Source: Cyclobacterium marinum DSM 745
Lineage (GTDB): Bacteria; Bacteroidota; Bacteroidia; Cytophagales; Cyclobacteriaceae
Length of the DNA: 64,000 nucleotides
Direction of reading: 5' to 3'
Assembly (NCBI RefSeq): GCF_000222485.1
Contig: NC_015914.1
Coordinates: 3,516,001-3,580,000, forward strand
This document shows, one piece after another, positions 18,631-27,980 of the stretch; position 1 is the first letter of the stretch, and every line of letters begins with the position of its first letter. A model generated the notes under the pieces. That model was not told the DNA's origin. It saw only the letters and a list, made by a program, of their open reading frames with translations, and ran no database searches. Made by a program: the position numbers and the translations under genes.

Positions 18631-19047
18631 ATGAATAAGAAAGAAATAAGACTTCATATGGTTGCTGACCGAGAATATGAATCGGTCAATCCTGAAGGGA
18701 ATAAAGTCCAAATGGACATGTATGATAGCGCTGAAAAGAAACATCAATCTCCCATGGAACTGTTACTTTCCGGTTTGGCCGGGTGTTCAGCTGTAGATGC
18801 AGTATTGATGATGAAGAAAAAGCGCAAGCAAGTGGACAATTTTGAAATACATGCTGAAGGAATAAGGAATGATGGAACCCCGGCTTTCTATAAGTCTATT
18901 CATTTACACTTTACCTTGACCTCCCCTGATGCTACCGAGTTGGAGTTTGAAAAAGTAATTAAGTTGGCCGTTGATAAGTATTGTTCTGTGGCGTCAAGCC
19001 TGAAATCCACAATAACTTATTCTACAGAAATTAAAAAACCTTTATGA
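18631..19047 (+). CDS. OsmC family protein
   Basis: This 138-residue protein carries both conserved cysteines of the OsmC/Ohr superfamily: C52 in LAGCSAVDAVLMM and C118 in DKYCSVASSL. These act in thiol-dependent reduction of organic peroxides. The SPMELLLSGLAGC block is typical of the YhfA-like subgroup rather than Ohr. It is cytoplasmic. Its stop overlaps the start of the next gene in an ATGA, so the two are translationally coupled. Confidence 0.92.
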   Translation: MNKKEIRLHMVADREYESVNPEGNKVQMDMYDSAEKKHQSPMELLLSGLAGCSAVDAVLMMKKKRKQVDNFEIHAEGIRNDGTPAFYKSIHLHFTLTSPDATELEFEKVIKLAVDKYCSVASSLKSTITYSTEIKKPL

Positions 19048-19283
19048 GGGTAGTTAATGAACTTGTCAATGATGGCATTAGGATTAGTTTGTTCGAATGG
19101 AACAACAAGTATATAATAAAATTTGAACTTGGTAATATGGAACAGACTTTCAAGGTTCCGGCCATGGATGTGCTTGAAGAAAATGATTTAGAGGCTTTAA
19201 TGGGAGGAGTTTTCTTTGAGCAAGTGAAAAAAAGGTTTGATGAAATGCATCAATCACTTCAGAATGTAACGAAAAATTTTTAA
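19044..19283 (+). CDS. Conserved-looking small protein coupled to osmC
   Basis: I do not recognise this 79-residue protein. It is soluble, has no signal or membrane segment, is mixed in charge, and ends in a likely amphipathic helix (EQVKKRFDEMHQSLQNV). Its ATG overlaps the osmC stop (ATGA at 19044-19047), so it is very likely expressed and made in proportion to OsmC. Its sequence, with regular beta-like strands (ISLFEWNNKYIIKFEL), looks like a real protein. A role linked to OsmC is only an inference from the coupling. Confidence 0.75.
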   Translation: MRVVNELVNDGIRISLFEWNNKYIIKFELGNMEQTFKVPAMDVLEENDLEALMGGVFFEQVKKRFDEMHQSLQNVTKNF

Positions 19284-19550
19284 ATTTGTCATAATTTAAA
19301 TATTTAAAGATGTAATATTTATTTTTCGTATTTTTTATTACATTTTTGTTATCTTCTTCTTGTTAATCGCATGTAAATGATTAAAATTCTAATTCTTTGT
19401 TAATATTAGATGCTTTAATTCGAATTGATAAAGTTGTTCATTGTTAATGAAAAATGATATTTGAGATAGGTTACTTTATAATATTGTTTTATTGCGTAAG
19501 GTGACTAAGGCTTTCCCCCTTGATATCTTTAACAAAAAATAAAATCTGTG
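19284..19550. other. Intergenic region after the osmC pair
   Basis: AT-rich stretch with no recognised gene or terminator. With the doubtful small frames that follow, the whole gap before the next sure gene is 608 bases. Confidence 0.4.
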
Positions 19551-19685
19551 ATGCTTAAAAGAGAATCTACTCAGAACATTAAAAGATTTGCTAAACCGCA
19601 TGCCGAGTTTATTTTACAATTTATTGAAGTCAGAGGAAGATTTAATAGTGCTTATCAAAGGACTTGGACTTTGGAAAGGGCCTGA
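19551..19685 (+). CDS. Possible small protein (44 residues), doubtful
   Basis: A short frame starts with ATG at 19551 and is rich in Lys and Arg (starts MLKRESTQNIKRFAKPHAEF). It overlaps, in another frame, a second open frame at 19588-19803 (71 residues, rich in Leu and Ile). At most one of the two is likely to be coding. I recognise neither, and neither shows a ribosome site. It could be the remnant of a lost gene or leader sequence of the hybrid kinase. Confidence 0.2.
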   Translation: MLKRESTQNIKRFAKPHAEFILQFIEVRGRFNSAYQRTWTLERA

Positions 19686-19891
19686 ATTTATGATAGATAA
19701 GAATTATCATATGGGGTGTATTGCCGCCACAAAATTATTTCTGCACATTCCTTCAAGAACAATTAGTTCGATTGGTTTCCTTAAGGATTATATAATATTG
19801 TAACAAAGCTAATGGAGATGAAAAAAAGAGGATTAATTCAAGTTCTTGGGAAAAGTAAAAAAGATAAGGGTTGTTACCCTTTTAGAAATAG

Positions 19892-22792
19892 ATGACCAGT
19901 AATAATAATATTCAGAGATACGAACTGCCACAACCACCAGCCCCTAAAAACCGCTGGTGGTTGGTTGGCTTGGGAGCCGTGTCCGTAATATTTACCTTGC
20001 TTTTGGCGCTATTTTTTTACAATTCTATTTCTAAAAACCTAATAGAAAACAGGACTTTTTTCTTAAACAAACAGGTAGAGTTTGCCGCTCATGAAGCCCA
20101 GAGGTCTTTCAAACATTTCAATGAAGACTTACTTTTTTTTGTTGAAAACCAAGAGCTAATCAATCGAGGAGAATTGAGCGAAAATTCCAAAAAAATCGAC
20201 TCTCTAAGAGTAGAGAAATTGCTAAGTACATACATTCAATTAATAGACACTTTAAGCATTGGTATTGGAGATGTTGGCCAAGTTTATACATTGGATGAGA
20301 ACAATAAACTGGTTGCAAACCCATTGGATAGTAATTGGATGAGTGGATACGCTGACTCGTCATCTTTACTTCTCCAATCCAATGCAGGAAATGTTAAAGT
20401 TTCTGTAAAGCTCAACTTAAAGAAATATTTTGAAGACCTATTAAAGAAATATTACCTAGGGCCAAATACCGATAAACTGGTTTATGGAAAGGAAGGGTTC
20501 TATAATATAAATAACAATGGTCCTATTTTCTTTAAAGATAAAATAGTACAAGATGAAATTGTTAATGAAATTGAAGGAGGGGTAGAAGGGGATTATTGGA
20601 GCCAAATCACAGAGGAAAGTGAAGAGGATGCAAAGGAGTACCTTTTGGTGCAATACCCTTTTAAGTTAGTGAATATCGATGAAAATTTTGCCTTTGTTTT
20701 TGTTCAGGAAAAGCCCTCTATTGATGCGGATATTTTTGAAAATTATTTTCACTTATTTGCTACCCTACTTGTCTTATTGGCAATAATCATTGCCTTTATC
20801 TTCAAATATTTCAAAATCACAAAAGAGAATAGTAATTTTCTTGAAAAAAAATCCAAAAATCTAAACCAATTATTGAAGCAGCAAACAATCTTACTTCAGC
20901 AGTCAAAAGGCTTTATTTATTATCAAGATCGAGAAGATAAAATTTATAAGGTAAGTGAGAATGTTAGGGAAGTTTTAGGATACAATCCGGAAGAGTTGGT
21001 AGGCCGGTCGGTCAAAGATTTTATTATTACCCAAAGCGATGAATTTTTAGAATCCAGACAAGGGCTTATTGAAAAAAAAGAAGGAGTATTCAACTTCGAA
21101 TTTACATCGGAGACAAAAAATGGTAATTCTATAAGAGTTAAAATTTTTGAAAAATTAATTTATAACAAGGATTCAACTTATGAGGGTTCCGTTGGGATTT
21201 TTACGGACATCAATGCTAAATATAGAGCGGATCAAGAATTAATAAAAAGTGAAAACAGATTGCGGTCTGTCCTAAATTGCCTACCGGATATAATATTTAT
21301 TTATAATAATCAGGGCGTCTACCTTGATTATTATGTACAACAAGAAGAGCTTTTAGTAGTTCCTCCCACCCTATCGTTAGGAAAGAAAATTAGTGAGGTT
21401 TTGGTTGGTGAAGCCGGAGAGAAAGCAATGCGCGCTTTCAACAAAGTGATTTTGACAGGTAAAATGCAGACAGAGGAGTTGGATCTGCTTTTGGATATAG
21501 GACGCAGGTATTTTGAGGTTAGGTTTTTTAAGCTGGATGAAGATAGGATAATTTCAGTTGCGCGCGACATTACTGGACAGCGCTTATGGGAAAGGGGGCT
21601 TAGCGAAGCCAAAGAAGCTGCGGAATTAGCAAATAGGGAGAAATCCAGCTTTCTGGCGAATATGAGTCATGAAATTAGAACCCCATTGAATGGGCTTTTA
21701 GGGATAACAGGCTTATTATTTAAGACCGAGCTTTCTGAAGAGCAAAATGAACTTTTGTCAATAATTAGTGATTCGGGAGAGTCTTTGTTGAATATCGTCA
21801 ATGATATCCTTGATTATTCTAAAATTGAAGCAGGGAAAATGGAGCTGGATCCTGTTGCCATGAATTTAACTGCTGAATTGGTGAAAATCATTAAGGTATT
21901 TTCAGGAATGGCTCAGCAGAATTCACTGGTTATTAATTTAAAAATTGAAAAAAATATCCCAAAAATAATTATTCTGGATAAGGATAAATTGGCCCAGATC
22001 TTTTTTAACATTATAGGGAATGCAGTAAAGTTTTCTAAAGTAGGAGGGCAAATTGATATTAGTATTAGTGGCGAATTGATCTTCACAAAAAATCTAATCC
22101 TTACTTGTACAGTTAAAGACAACGGAGTAGGTATTGCCAAAGAAAAAATTCCACAGTTGGTCAAGCCCTTTACCCAAGCAAGTGAGTCTTCCAATGGTGA
22201 ATATAAAGGAACAGGCCTTGGCTTAGCTATTGCGAATAAATTAATAGAGCTAATGGGAGGGGTGCTCCATATAGAAAGTGAGATTGACAAAGGATCGACT
22301 TTTACTTTTGCACTCATCTCGCAGGGAAGCGAAGAAAAAGTAAATGATCCAAAGGAATCATTTCTAAATAGCGAAAATCAAGCGATTGAGATATTAGCAG
22401 AAGCTCATCCCCTAGATATATTGTTGGTGGAAGATAACGACATTAACCTGAAATTTATGCTAATGCTTTTGTCGCAAATGGGCTATACCCCCGAAGTGGC
22501 TTTGAATGGTGTAGAAGCTATAAATGCAGTAGAAAAAAAGCGCTTTGATTTGATTTTTATGGACAATCAAATGCCAAGGATGAATGGGATGGATGCTACT
22601 AAAGTCATTAGAGGAATGGCCAATGGGCGTAAAACCATGATCGTTGGCTTGTCTGCCAGCGTATTTAAAGAAGACATAGAGCTAGCCATGAATATTGGGA
22701 TGAATGCCTACCTAACCAAACCGGTGAAAATTCATCAGATTGTTGAAAAAATAAAGAATTGTATAATTTGGAAAGAAAACGGTTTTAAATAA
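19892..22792 (+). CDS. Membrane hybrid sensor histidine kinase with PAS domains and receiver
   Basis: The 966 residues hold a membrane helix at about 22-46, a periplasmic sensor region (about 47-285), a second helix (about 286-307), a coiled coil, two PAS/PAC domains (about 325-570), HisKA with H593 in MSHEIRTPLNGLLG, HATPase with NIIGNAVKFSK (N box), DNGVGI (G1) and GTGLGLAI (G2), and a C-terminal receiver with D891 in FMDNQMPRMNG. There is no Hpt or DNA-binding domain, so the phosphate must pass to another protein. The last 8 bases overlap the end of the convergent E2 gene, and both stops lie in one hairpin. Confidence 0.95.
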   Translation: MTSNNNIQRYELPQPPAPKNRWWLVGLGAVSVIFTLLLALFFYNSISKNLIENRTFFLNKQVEFAAHEAQRSFKHFNEDLLFFVENQELINRGELSENSKKIDSLRVEKLLSTYIQLIDTLSIGIGDVGQVYTLDENNKLVANPLDSNWMSGYADSSSLLLQSNAGNVKVSVKLNLKKYFEDLLKKYYLGPNTDKLVYGKEGFYNINNNGPIFFKDKIVQDEIVNEIEGGVEGDYWSQITEESEEDAKEYLLVQYPFKLVNIDENFAFVFVQEKPSIDADIFENYFHLFATLLVLLAIIIAFIFKYFKITKENSNFLEKKSKNLNQLLKQQTILLQQSKGFIYYQDREDKIYKVSENVREVLGYNPEELVGRSVKDFIITQSDEFLESRQGLIEKKEGVFNFEFTSETKNGNSIRVKIFEKLIYNKDSTYEGSVGIFTDINAKYRADQELIKSENRLRSVLNCLPDIIFIYNNQGVYLDYYVQQEELLVVPPTLSLGKKISEVLVGEAGEKAMRAFNKVILTGKMQTEELDLLLDIGRRYFEVRFFKLDEDRIISVARDITGQRLWERGLSEAKEAAELANREKSSFLANMSHEIRTPLNGLLGITGLLFKTELSEEQNELLSIISDSGESLLNIVNDILDYSKIEAGKMELDPVAMNLTAELVKIIKVFSGMAQQNSLVINLKIEKNIPKIIILDKDKLAQIFFNIIGNAVKFSKVGGQIDISISGELIFTKNLILTCTVKDNGVGIAKEKIPQLVKPFTQASESSNGEYKGTGLGLAIANKLIELMGGVLHIESEIDKGSTFTFALISQGSEEKVNDPKESFLNSENQAIEILAEAHPLDILLVEDNDINLKFMLMLLSQMGYTPEVALNGVEAINAVEKKRFDLIFMDNQMPRMNGMDATKVIRGMANGRKTMIVGLSASVFKEDIELAMNIGMNAYLTKPVKIHQIVEKIKNCIIWKENGFK

Positions 22793-22800
22793 CCGTTTTC
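22775..22800. terminator. Two-way hairpin holding both stop codons of convergent genes
   Basis: A perfect 10-bp stem (22775-22784 with 22791-22800) encloses the 6-base loop 22785-22790. The kinase stop TAA (22790-22792) and the E2 stop (22785-22787, minus strand) both fall at the loop. Each strand has four T in its 3' arm. It is probably a shared terminator. Confidence 0.7.
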
Positions 22801-24050
22801 ATATCGAAGGATTCCAAATAGTCCGCTACTTTTTTCACGAACATGCCTCCCAATGCCCCATCTACTACTCTGTGATCATAAGAGTGAGATAATATCATTT
22901 TATGTCGAATCCCAATCATATCTCCTGTCGGAGATTCGATTACAGCCGGCTTTTTAGTAATGGTGCCTACTGCCAATATACCAACTTGTGGTTGAACAAT
23001 AATTGGTGTACCCATTATATTTCCAAAAGAGCCAATATTCGATAAGGTGTAAGTTCCTCCCTTAAGTTCCTCTGCACTTAGTCTATTTTCTCTAGCTCTA
23101 ATGGCAAGTTCATTTATTTTTTTAGACAGACCTACCAAATTTAATTTATCTGCATTTTTTATCACAGGGACAATTAGGTTTCCATTGGCTAAGGCAACTG
23201 CAACACCAATGTTAATGGCTTTTTTCTTTATGATTTTGTCTCCCTCAACAGATATATTCATCATGGGGAAGTCTTTTAAAGCTTTAGCGATGGCCTCAAT
23301 GAAAAAAGGTGTGAAAGTAATTTTTTCGCCTTGTTTTGCTTGAAACGCATCCTTTATTTTGTTTCGATAAAGAACAATATTTGTCAAGTCGGCTTCAACA
23401 AAAGAGGTGACATGGGCAGAAATGTTTTTAGAATCCAACATCCTTTGCGCAATCATCTTCCTCATCCTATCCATTTCTAGGATTTCGTCTGTTTGACCTG
23501 CCTCAGAGGCAATTTGGGTAGCCTCTCGTTTAGAAATATAATCTAGGATATCTTTTTTGGTTACCCTACCACCCTTGGCTGTCCCTGAAATTTCTGCCAG
23601 TTCTCCTGCGCTAACATTTTCCTGATTAGCGATGCTTTGAACCAATGGGGAGTAAAATCTTTTTTCTTCAAGATTGGCAGGGTCATCGTAGGAAGCTTTA
23701 CCAAGGATAAGACTGGTGTATTCCGGGACATCTTGTAGTAACTCTTTATCGTCGCTTACTGAAGGATTGTCCAATTCCGGAAGAGGGTCTGGGTCATCTG
23801 ACTCATCCTCTTTTACTTCAATGATAGCAATTGGTTTACCAACTTCAATGATTTCGCCTTCTTTGGCAAGTATTTTCTTCAATACACCGGCATGTGTGGC
23901 AGGTACCTCGGTGTCCACTTTATCCGTAGCTACTTCCAGTACAGATTCGTCTTGCTCTATAAGGTCTCCTTCTTTCTTTAGCCATGAAAGTATAGTGCCT
24001 TCCATAATGCTCTCTCCCATTTTGGGCATCACCATTTCCACTGTTGCCAT
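22785..24050 (-). CDS. Dihydrolipoamide acyltransferase, E2 component of a 2-oxoacid dehydrogenase
   Basis: The E2 core moves the acyl group from the lipoyl arm to CoA. Of 421 residues, 1-77 form the lipoyl domain with K44 in VATDKVDTEVP as the lipoylation site. A peripheral subunit-binding domain lies at about 130-170 (SPLVQSIANQENVSAGEL), and the catalytic domain fills the rest with H393 in SHSYDHRVVDG. The sequence does not settle whether it serves pyruvate, 2-oxoglutarate or branched-chain substrates, as E1 genes are not nearby; the branched-chain type is my best guess. It is the last gene of a likely DUF4412-folA-cinA-E2 run. Confidence 0.93.
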   Translation of the reverse strand: MATVEMVMPKMGESIMEGTILSWLKKEGDLIEQDESVLEVATDKVDTEVPATHAGVLKKILAKEGEIIEVGKPIAIIEVKEDESDDPDPLPELDNPSVSDDKELLQDVPEYTSLILGKASYDDPANLEEKRFYSPLVQSIANQENVSAGELAEISGTAKGGRVTKKDILDYISKREATQIASEAGQTDEILEMDRMRKMIAQRMLDSKNISAHVTSFVEADLTNIVLYRNKIKDAFQAKQGEKITFTPFFIEAIAKALKDFPMMNISVEGDKIIKKKAINIGVAVALANGNLIVPVIKNADKLNLVGLSKKINELAIRARENRLSAEELKGGTYTLSNIGSFGNIMGTPIIVQPQVGILAVGTITKKPAVIESPTGDMIGIRHKMILSHSYDHRVVDGALGGMFVKKVADYLESFDMKTVI

Positions 24051-24134
24051 AGCTTTAACTTATAATTTTTTAAATCTCCCTAGCTATAAAACTAAAATTT
24101 AGTAATTGGTTTACAAAAGGAAAATCCCTAAATT

Positions 24135-25394
24135 TTATTTAGTATTTTGTAAGATTGTCTCCCTCAATAAGTTTAAAGAGGCAGTACTTGTTAGTTGAAT
24201 ATTGATAAGACGGTCTTTTGTGAGTTGTAATTTGCGTGTCCTGCAATTTTTTCCATCATGACAAGCAATCCATACAAGCCCCACAGGTTTCTCAGTTGTT
24301 CCTCCTCCGGGACCAGCAATTCCACTAGTGGCCAACCCATAAGTTGCGTTAAACTTTAGCCTAACTTGTTTACTCATTTCTATCACAGTTTCTTCACTTA
24401 CAGCTCCTTTGGTGGAAAGGGTATTTGGATTTACACCAAGCAACTGTTCTTTGAAGTCATTGTGATAGGGGACAATGGATCCGTTGTAATAATTACTAGA
24501 CCCGGGAATACTGGTAACGACATGGGTTAAATAACCTCCGGTACAGCTTTCTGCAATGGCTAGGTTTTCTTTCCGTTGAATCAGTTCATGGCCTAAAGAA
24601 GAGGCAATAGAGTCTGTGTCGTACCCATAAATATATTCCGAGATCAATGGCTCCAACTTAATGGTTTGTTCTTTTACCTCTTCAGCCAAAGTTTGTAAGG
24701 ACTCACCAAAAGCCGTTAACCTCAATTTGACTTCACCCAATGAGGGTAAATAAGCCAAGCGTATATGGGAAGGTAATTGTTCTTCCCATACTGAGATCTT
24801 GTCTGACAACCAACTTTCGCCTATGCCAATTGTTTTGATCAGTTTATGATAGATTACAGGTAATTTAAATTTCTCTTTGATTTTAGGGATGACGGCATTC
24901 TCCATAAGGTATCGCATCTCATGAGGGACACCGGGCATAGACATCCAGACCACACCATTTTCTTCAAACCACATTCCAGGAGCCGTCCCAACGGCATTCT
25001 TAATGTATGTGCAATTGGAAGGTAAATTGGCCTGGCTTTGATTGGTGGGCGTTAATTCTTTGCCTCTACTTTCGAAAAAGTTCCGCAGATCTTCAAGAGC
25101 TTCAGGGAATAACTTTATTGAAGCATTAAAGAAGTCTGCCAAGACATGTTTGGTCAGGTCATCCTTGGTAGGTCCCAAGCCGCCTGTCATCAAAACAATG
25201 TCCACCTCTCTTGAAGCAGCTTCATACGCACGGTTCATGGCTTGGGGATCATCTCCGACCGTTGTCTTTCTTGTAACCCTTACGCCAATTTTATCCATCT
25301 CTTCACTTAACCATTTACTATTGGTGTCAAGTATTTGGCCATAGAGCAATTCATCGCCTATGGATATGATTTCTGCTGTAACAGGTTTATGCAT
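24135..25394 (-). CDS. cinA: CinA-like protein, MoaB-type domain plus NMN amidohydrolase domain
   Basis: The 419 residues are the usual two-domain form. The N-terminal part (about 5-170) is a molybdopterin-binding/MoaB-like domain acting in family members as ADP-ribose pyrophosphatase, with MTGGLGPTKDDLT at about 69-81. The C-terminal CinA domain (from about 265) holds LAIAESCTGGYLTHVVTSI and SGIAGPGGG, the active-site region of nicotinamide mononucleotide deamidase. It works in pyridine nucleotide salvage. It lies between folA (92 bp upstream) and the E2 gene (84 bp downstream). Confidence 0.95.
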   Translation of the reverse strand: MHKPVTAEIISIGDELLYGQILDTNSKWLSEEMDKIGVRVTRKTTVGDDPQAMNRAYEAASREVDIVLMTGGLGPTKDDLTKHVLADFFNASIKLFPEALEDLRNFFESRGKELTPTNQSQANLPSNCTYIKNAVGTAPGMWFEENGVVWMSMPGVPHEMRYLMENAVIPKIKEKFKLPVIYHKLIKTIGIGESWLSDKISVWEEQLPSHIRLAYLPSLGEVKLRLTAFGESLQTLAEEVKEQTIKLEPLISEYIYGYDTDSIASSLGHELIQRKENLAIAESCTGGYLTHVVTSIPGSSNYYNGSIVPYHNDFKEQLLGVNPNTLSTKGAVSEETVIEMSKQVRLKFNATYGLATSGIAGPGGGTTEKPVGLVWIACHDGKNCRTRKLQLTKDRLINIQLTSTASLNLLRETILQNTK

Positions 25395-25486
25395 GTGACG
25401 CGGTTTTAACCATTATTGGTTTCAAAATTAACTGTTTCCTTTGAGCAATGAGTGTTTTTATAAGAAATCTTCACTTAAAAATAACT

Positions 25487-25990
25487 TTAAGGAACAGCTT
25501 TTCTTCTATAGGTCACAAACGCAAAATCGAATGGATTGTTTTCATCTTTGTGGTGAATACTTTTGTCGAAAATTACCCAGTTTTCTTTGTCAAAATCCGG
25601 GAAATAGGTATCTGCTTCAGGAAAAGCTTCAATTTCGGTTATGATCATTTCTTGACTATAAGGTAAGGCCAGCTTGTATATTTCTGCACCTCCCAGAATA
25701 AAAATTTTTTCTAGCCCTTTTTCTTTTCCTATGGCAATTGCTTCTTCCAAACTGTGTACCACCTCATGACCTTCAGGAACTTTATAATTGTGATTACTGG
25801 TAATCACTAAATGTGTTCTGCCGGGTAGTGGTTTATTCAAAGTTTCAAAAGTCTTCCTGCCCATAATAACATGGTGGCCTGCTGTAGTTTTTTTGAAGTG
25901 CTTAAGGTCTGCAGGTAGGCGCCAAGGCAAGTCTCCTTTTAGGCCAATGGCATTGTTGGTGGCCTTTGCAACTATAATAGAAATGATCAA
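25487..25990 (-). CDS. folA: Dihydrofolate reductase
   Basis: This enzyme reduces dihydrofolate to tetrahydrofolate with NADPH. The 167 residues are typical of bacterial DHFR. The IIVAKATNNAIGLKGDLPW block is at the N-terminus, the acidic catalytic residue is D28 in RLPADLKHFK, GRKTFE is the NADPH loop, and FILGGAEIY is the conserved GG turn. It lies 25 bp downstream of the DUF4412 gene. Confidence 0.96.
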   Translation of the reverse strand: MIISIIVAKATNNAIGLKGDLPWRLPADLKHFKKTTAGHHVIMGRKTFETLNKPLPGRTHLVITSNHNYKVPEGHEVVHSLEEAIAIGKEKGLEKIFILGGAEIYKLALPYSQEMIITEIEAFPEADTYFPDFDKENWVIFDKSIHHKDENNPFDFAFVTYRRKAVP

Positions 25991-26015
25991 TGGATGGTGA
26001 AATATTTAAGCATTA

Positions 26016-26975
26016 TTAATTAGCTTTCATTGGGTTTGGATAGTCAGCCAACTCAAATGACCTGGGTTGGTTGGTGTCAATCTTGATAATTTTCATTTGA
26101 GAAGAAACACCTTCATCATTGTCTGTAAAATACATTTCCATGATGTTTCCATCTGGAAAACTGGTGAAATATGAGCTGTTTTGTTCCTTCATTTTTTTGG
26201 TAATTAGGGGGCTGTTTTTGCTCCAAAAACCTTCTAATCCTTCAACAGGTTCTTTGCTGATCCAATATGTGCCTTCCGAATCTTCAGACTCCATGCGGTA
26301 TTCTTCACAGGTATAGCCCAAAATTTCCTTGGTATTTCCTGTTTTTTCAAAGGTACCATTTCCTAGAGAATTCCCGTCATTATCGACCGGGTAGTTATCC
26401 ATCATGCCACCATAATCCATTCCGAAAGCCATACTGGATTTTTCCTCCTCATTCTCTACCAAAATGACAGTTGCATTGTTTTTATGATCCATAATAATGA
26501 TCGATTTTTCAGAATCATTTTTACCTTCGGGATCTATAAATTCCATCCCATAATATTCAGAATTATCTGTTAGGAAGGAATTAAAATTTACGGGGTCTTC
26601 TTCTTTTCCTTTTTTATTGGTGCTTTTGATTTCTATCACAGCCAATCCCGTAAAGCTATACTCACTTTCCGTATCAACATTCATATTGATTGATCCCATC
26701 ACTTTGCTGAAATCATATGTAGTTCCATTTGAGGATCCACCTTGACCGGTAGTATCTCCCTCAGTATTTTCTCCGAGGTCTCCATATAGGTTTCTAAAAG
26801 TTTTTTCAAGCTGCCTTTGGGTAGCTTTTTCAACTTCTTTCTCCACTGTTTTTTCAACAGCTCTTGAAACCCCTTGAGAAGCCGCTCTCTTTATCTTGCG
26901 CAACAATTGGGAATGTGCATCATAACTTAAGAAGGACAAGGATATTAATAAAATAAACAATGATTTGAAATTCAT
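26016..26975 (-). CDS. Exported DUF4412-type protein
   Basis: The 319 residues begin with a signal peptide (about 1-22, ending DAHSQ). A charged stretch rich in Lys, Glu and Arg (about 25-65) looks helical or coiled. A Gly/Ser/Thr-rich linker follows, then a beta-rich domain of DUF4412 type (about 95-315) with ILGYTCEEYRMES and YWISKEP motifs typical of the family. The function of the family is not known; it is common in Bacteroidetes and periplasmic. It is the first gene before folA. Confidence 0.85.
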   Translation of the reverse strand: MNFKSLFILLISLSFLSYDAHSQLLRKIKRAASQGVSRAVEKTVEKEVEKATQRQLEKTFRNLYGDLGENTEGDTTGQGGSSNGTTYDFSKVMGSINMNVDTESEYSFTGLAVIEIKSTNKKGKEEDPVNFNSFLTDNSEYYGMEFIDPEGKNDSEKSIIIMDHKNNATVILVENEEEKSSMAFGMDYGGMMDNYPVDNDGNSLGNGTFEKTGNTKEILGYTCEEYRMESEDSEGTYWISKEPVEGLEGFWSKNSPLITKKMKEQNSSYFTSFPDGNIMEMYFTDNDEGVSSQMKIIKIDTNQPRSFELADYPNPMKAN

Positions 26976-27056
26976 AGCATGTTTTATTGTTATACAATTT
27001 AAAGTTATGAAATATTCGTAATAAGTCCTAAAGTTGATCTTGGCGTAGGTAATAAG

Positions 27057-27980
27057 TTAAATTTCAAGAATATATTCTATGATTCCGGCATTTTTCCCTT
27101 TTGGTCTTGTTACAAGTAAAGGAACTTTATTATTGACTTGAATGAGCCGTTCTGCGAGGCTGCCTATAAATAAGGCCGTGGCGGCTGTTCTACCTTTGGC
27201 CCCAATGATGATGAGGTTTGCTTCTATTTCTTGTGCTTTATTGATAATGTCAATAACCGGATCATCGTCTTCATCTTTTGTATAGAGGGGTTTAATTTTA
27301 TATCCCTTGGTGTCAATCTTCCGGATAAATTTTTTATAATTGACTTCGGCATGCTTGAGCATAATGGCACTGAACTCTTCATAGGTTTTCCCTGTAAAAT
27401 GGTAACCTGATGGGACTGAATATACATTTTGGCACAGGATTTCCGATTTACCTCCATTTTTTTCAGTAATTTCAATGGCTTCCTCAAGGGCATCTTTGGA
27501 ATAGTCTGAGAAATCACTAGGAACAAGTATTCTTTTTACCTTAGGATTACTGTTCTCAGGGACAATTAAAAGGGAGCATGAAGCCCTTCTTGCCAAGCGC
27601 TGTGTGATCACCCCGGAGCCGCTGATAGTGGTCTTTTTACCCACCAGGATTATATCTGCTGACTTTTCACTAGCAAGTTTGAGTATTTTTTTGGAAAGTT
27701 GACCTTCTCTAACAACAAAGCTGGTGTTTATTTCCAAATCCGGATCCAAATTTTCCTTTACTACTTGTTTCATTTGGCTTTTCCTTTCCTCCACCATATT
27801 ATTGATCAGGTTAGGGAATTCGGCCAACACATCCTTAGGGATGCTTAAATTTCTAATAATATTTGTGAAATAAATCTTCTTAGATTGGTTGCTCTTTGCG
27901 ATAAATGCGGCAAATTTTACCAATGTTTTGTCCATCTCTGATTGGTCAAGACAAACAATGATTTTTTTGATTTGATACAT
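27057..27980 (-). CDS. Tandem universal stress protein (two UspA domains)
   Basis: The 307 residues are two UspA domains in a row (about 1-142 and 150-295). The second holds the complete ATP-binding motif Gx2Gx9GS (GAKGRTAATALFIGS). The first has GKKT in place of the first G pair, so only the second domain looks fit for nucleotide binding. Such proteins respond to starvation or stress, usually without a known partner. It stands alone with long gaps on both sides. Confidence 0.92.
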   Translation of the reverse strand: MYQIKKIIVCLDQSEMDKTLVKFAAFIAKSNQSKKIYFTNIIRNLSIPKDVLAEFPNLINNMVEERKSQMKQVVKENLDPDLEINTSFVVREGQLSKKILKLASEKSADIILVGKKTTISGSGVITQRLARRASCSLLIVPENSNPKVKRILVPSDFSDYSKDALEEAIEITEKNGGKSEILCQNVYSVPSGYHFTGKTYEEFSAIMLKHAEVNYKKFIRKIDTKGYKIKPLYTKDEDDDPVIDIINKAQEIEANLIIIGAKGRTAATALFIGSLAERLIQVNNKVPLLVTRPKGKNAGIIEYILEI

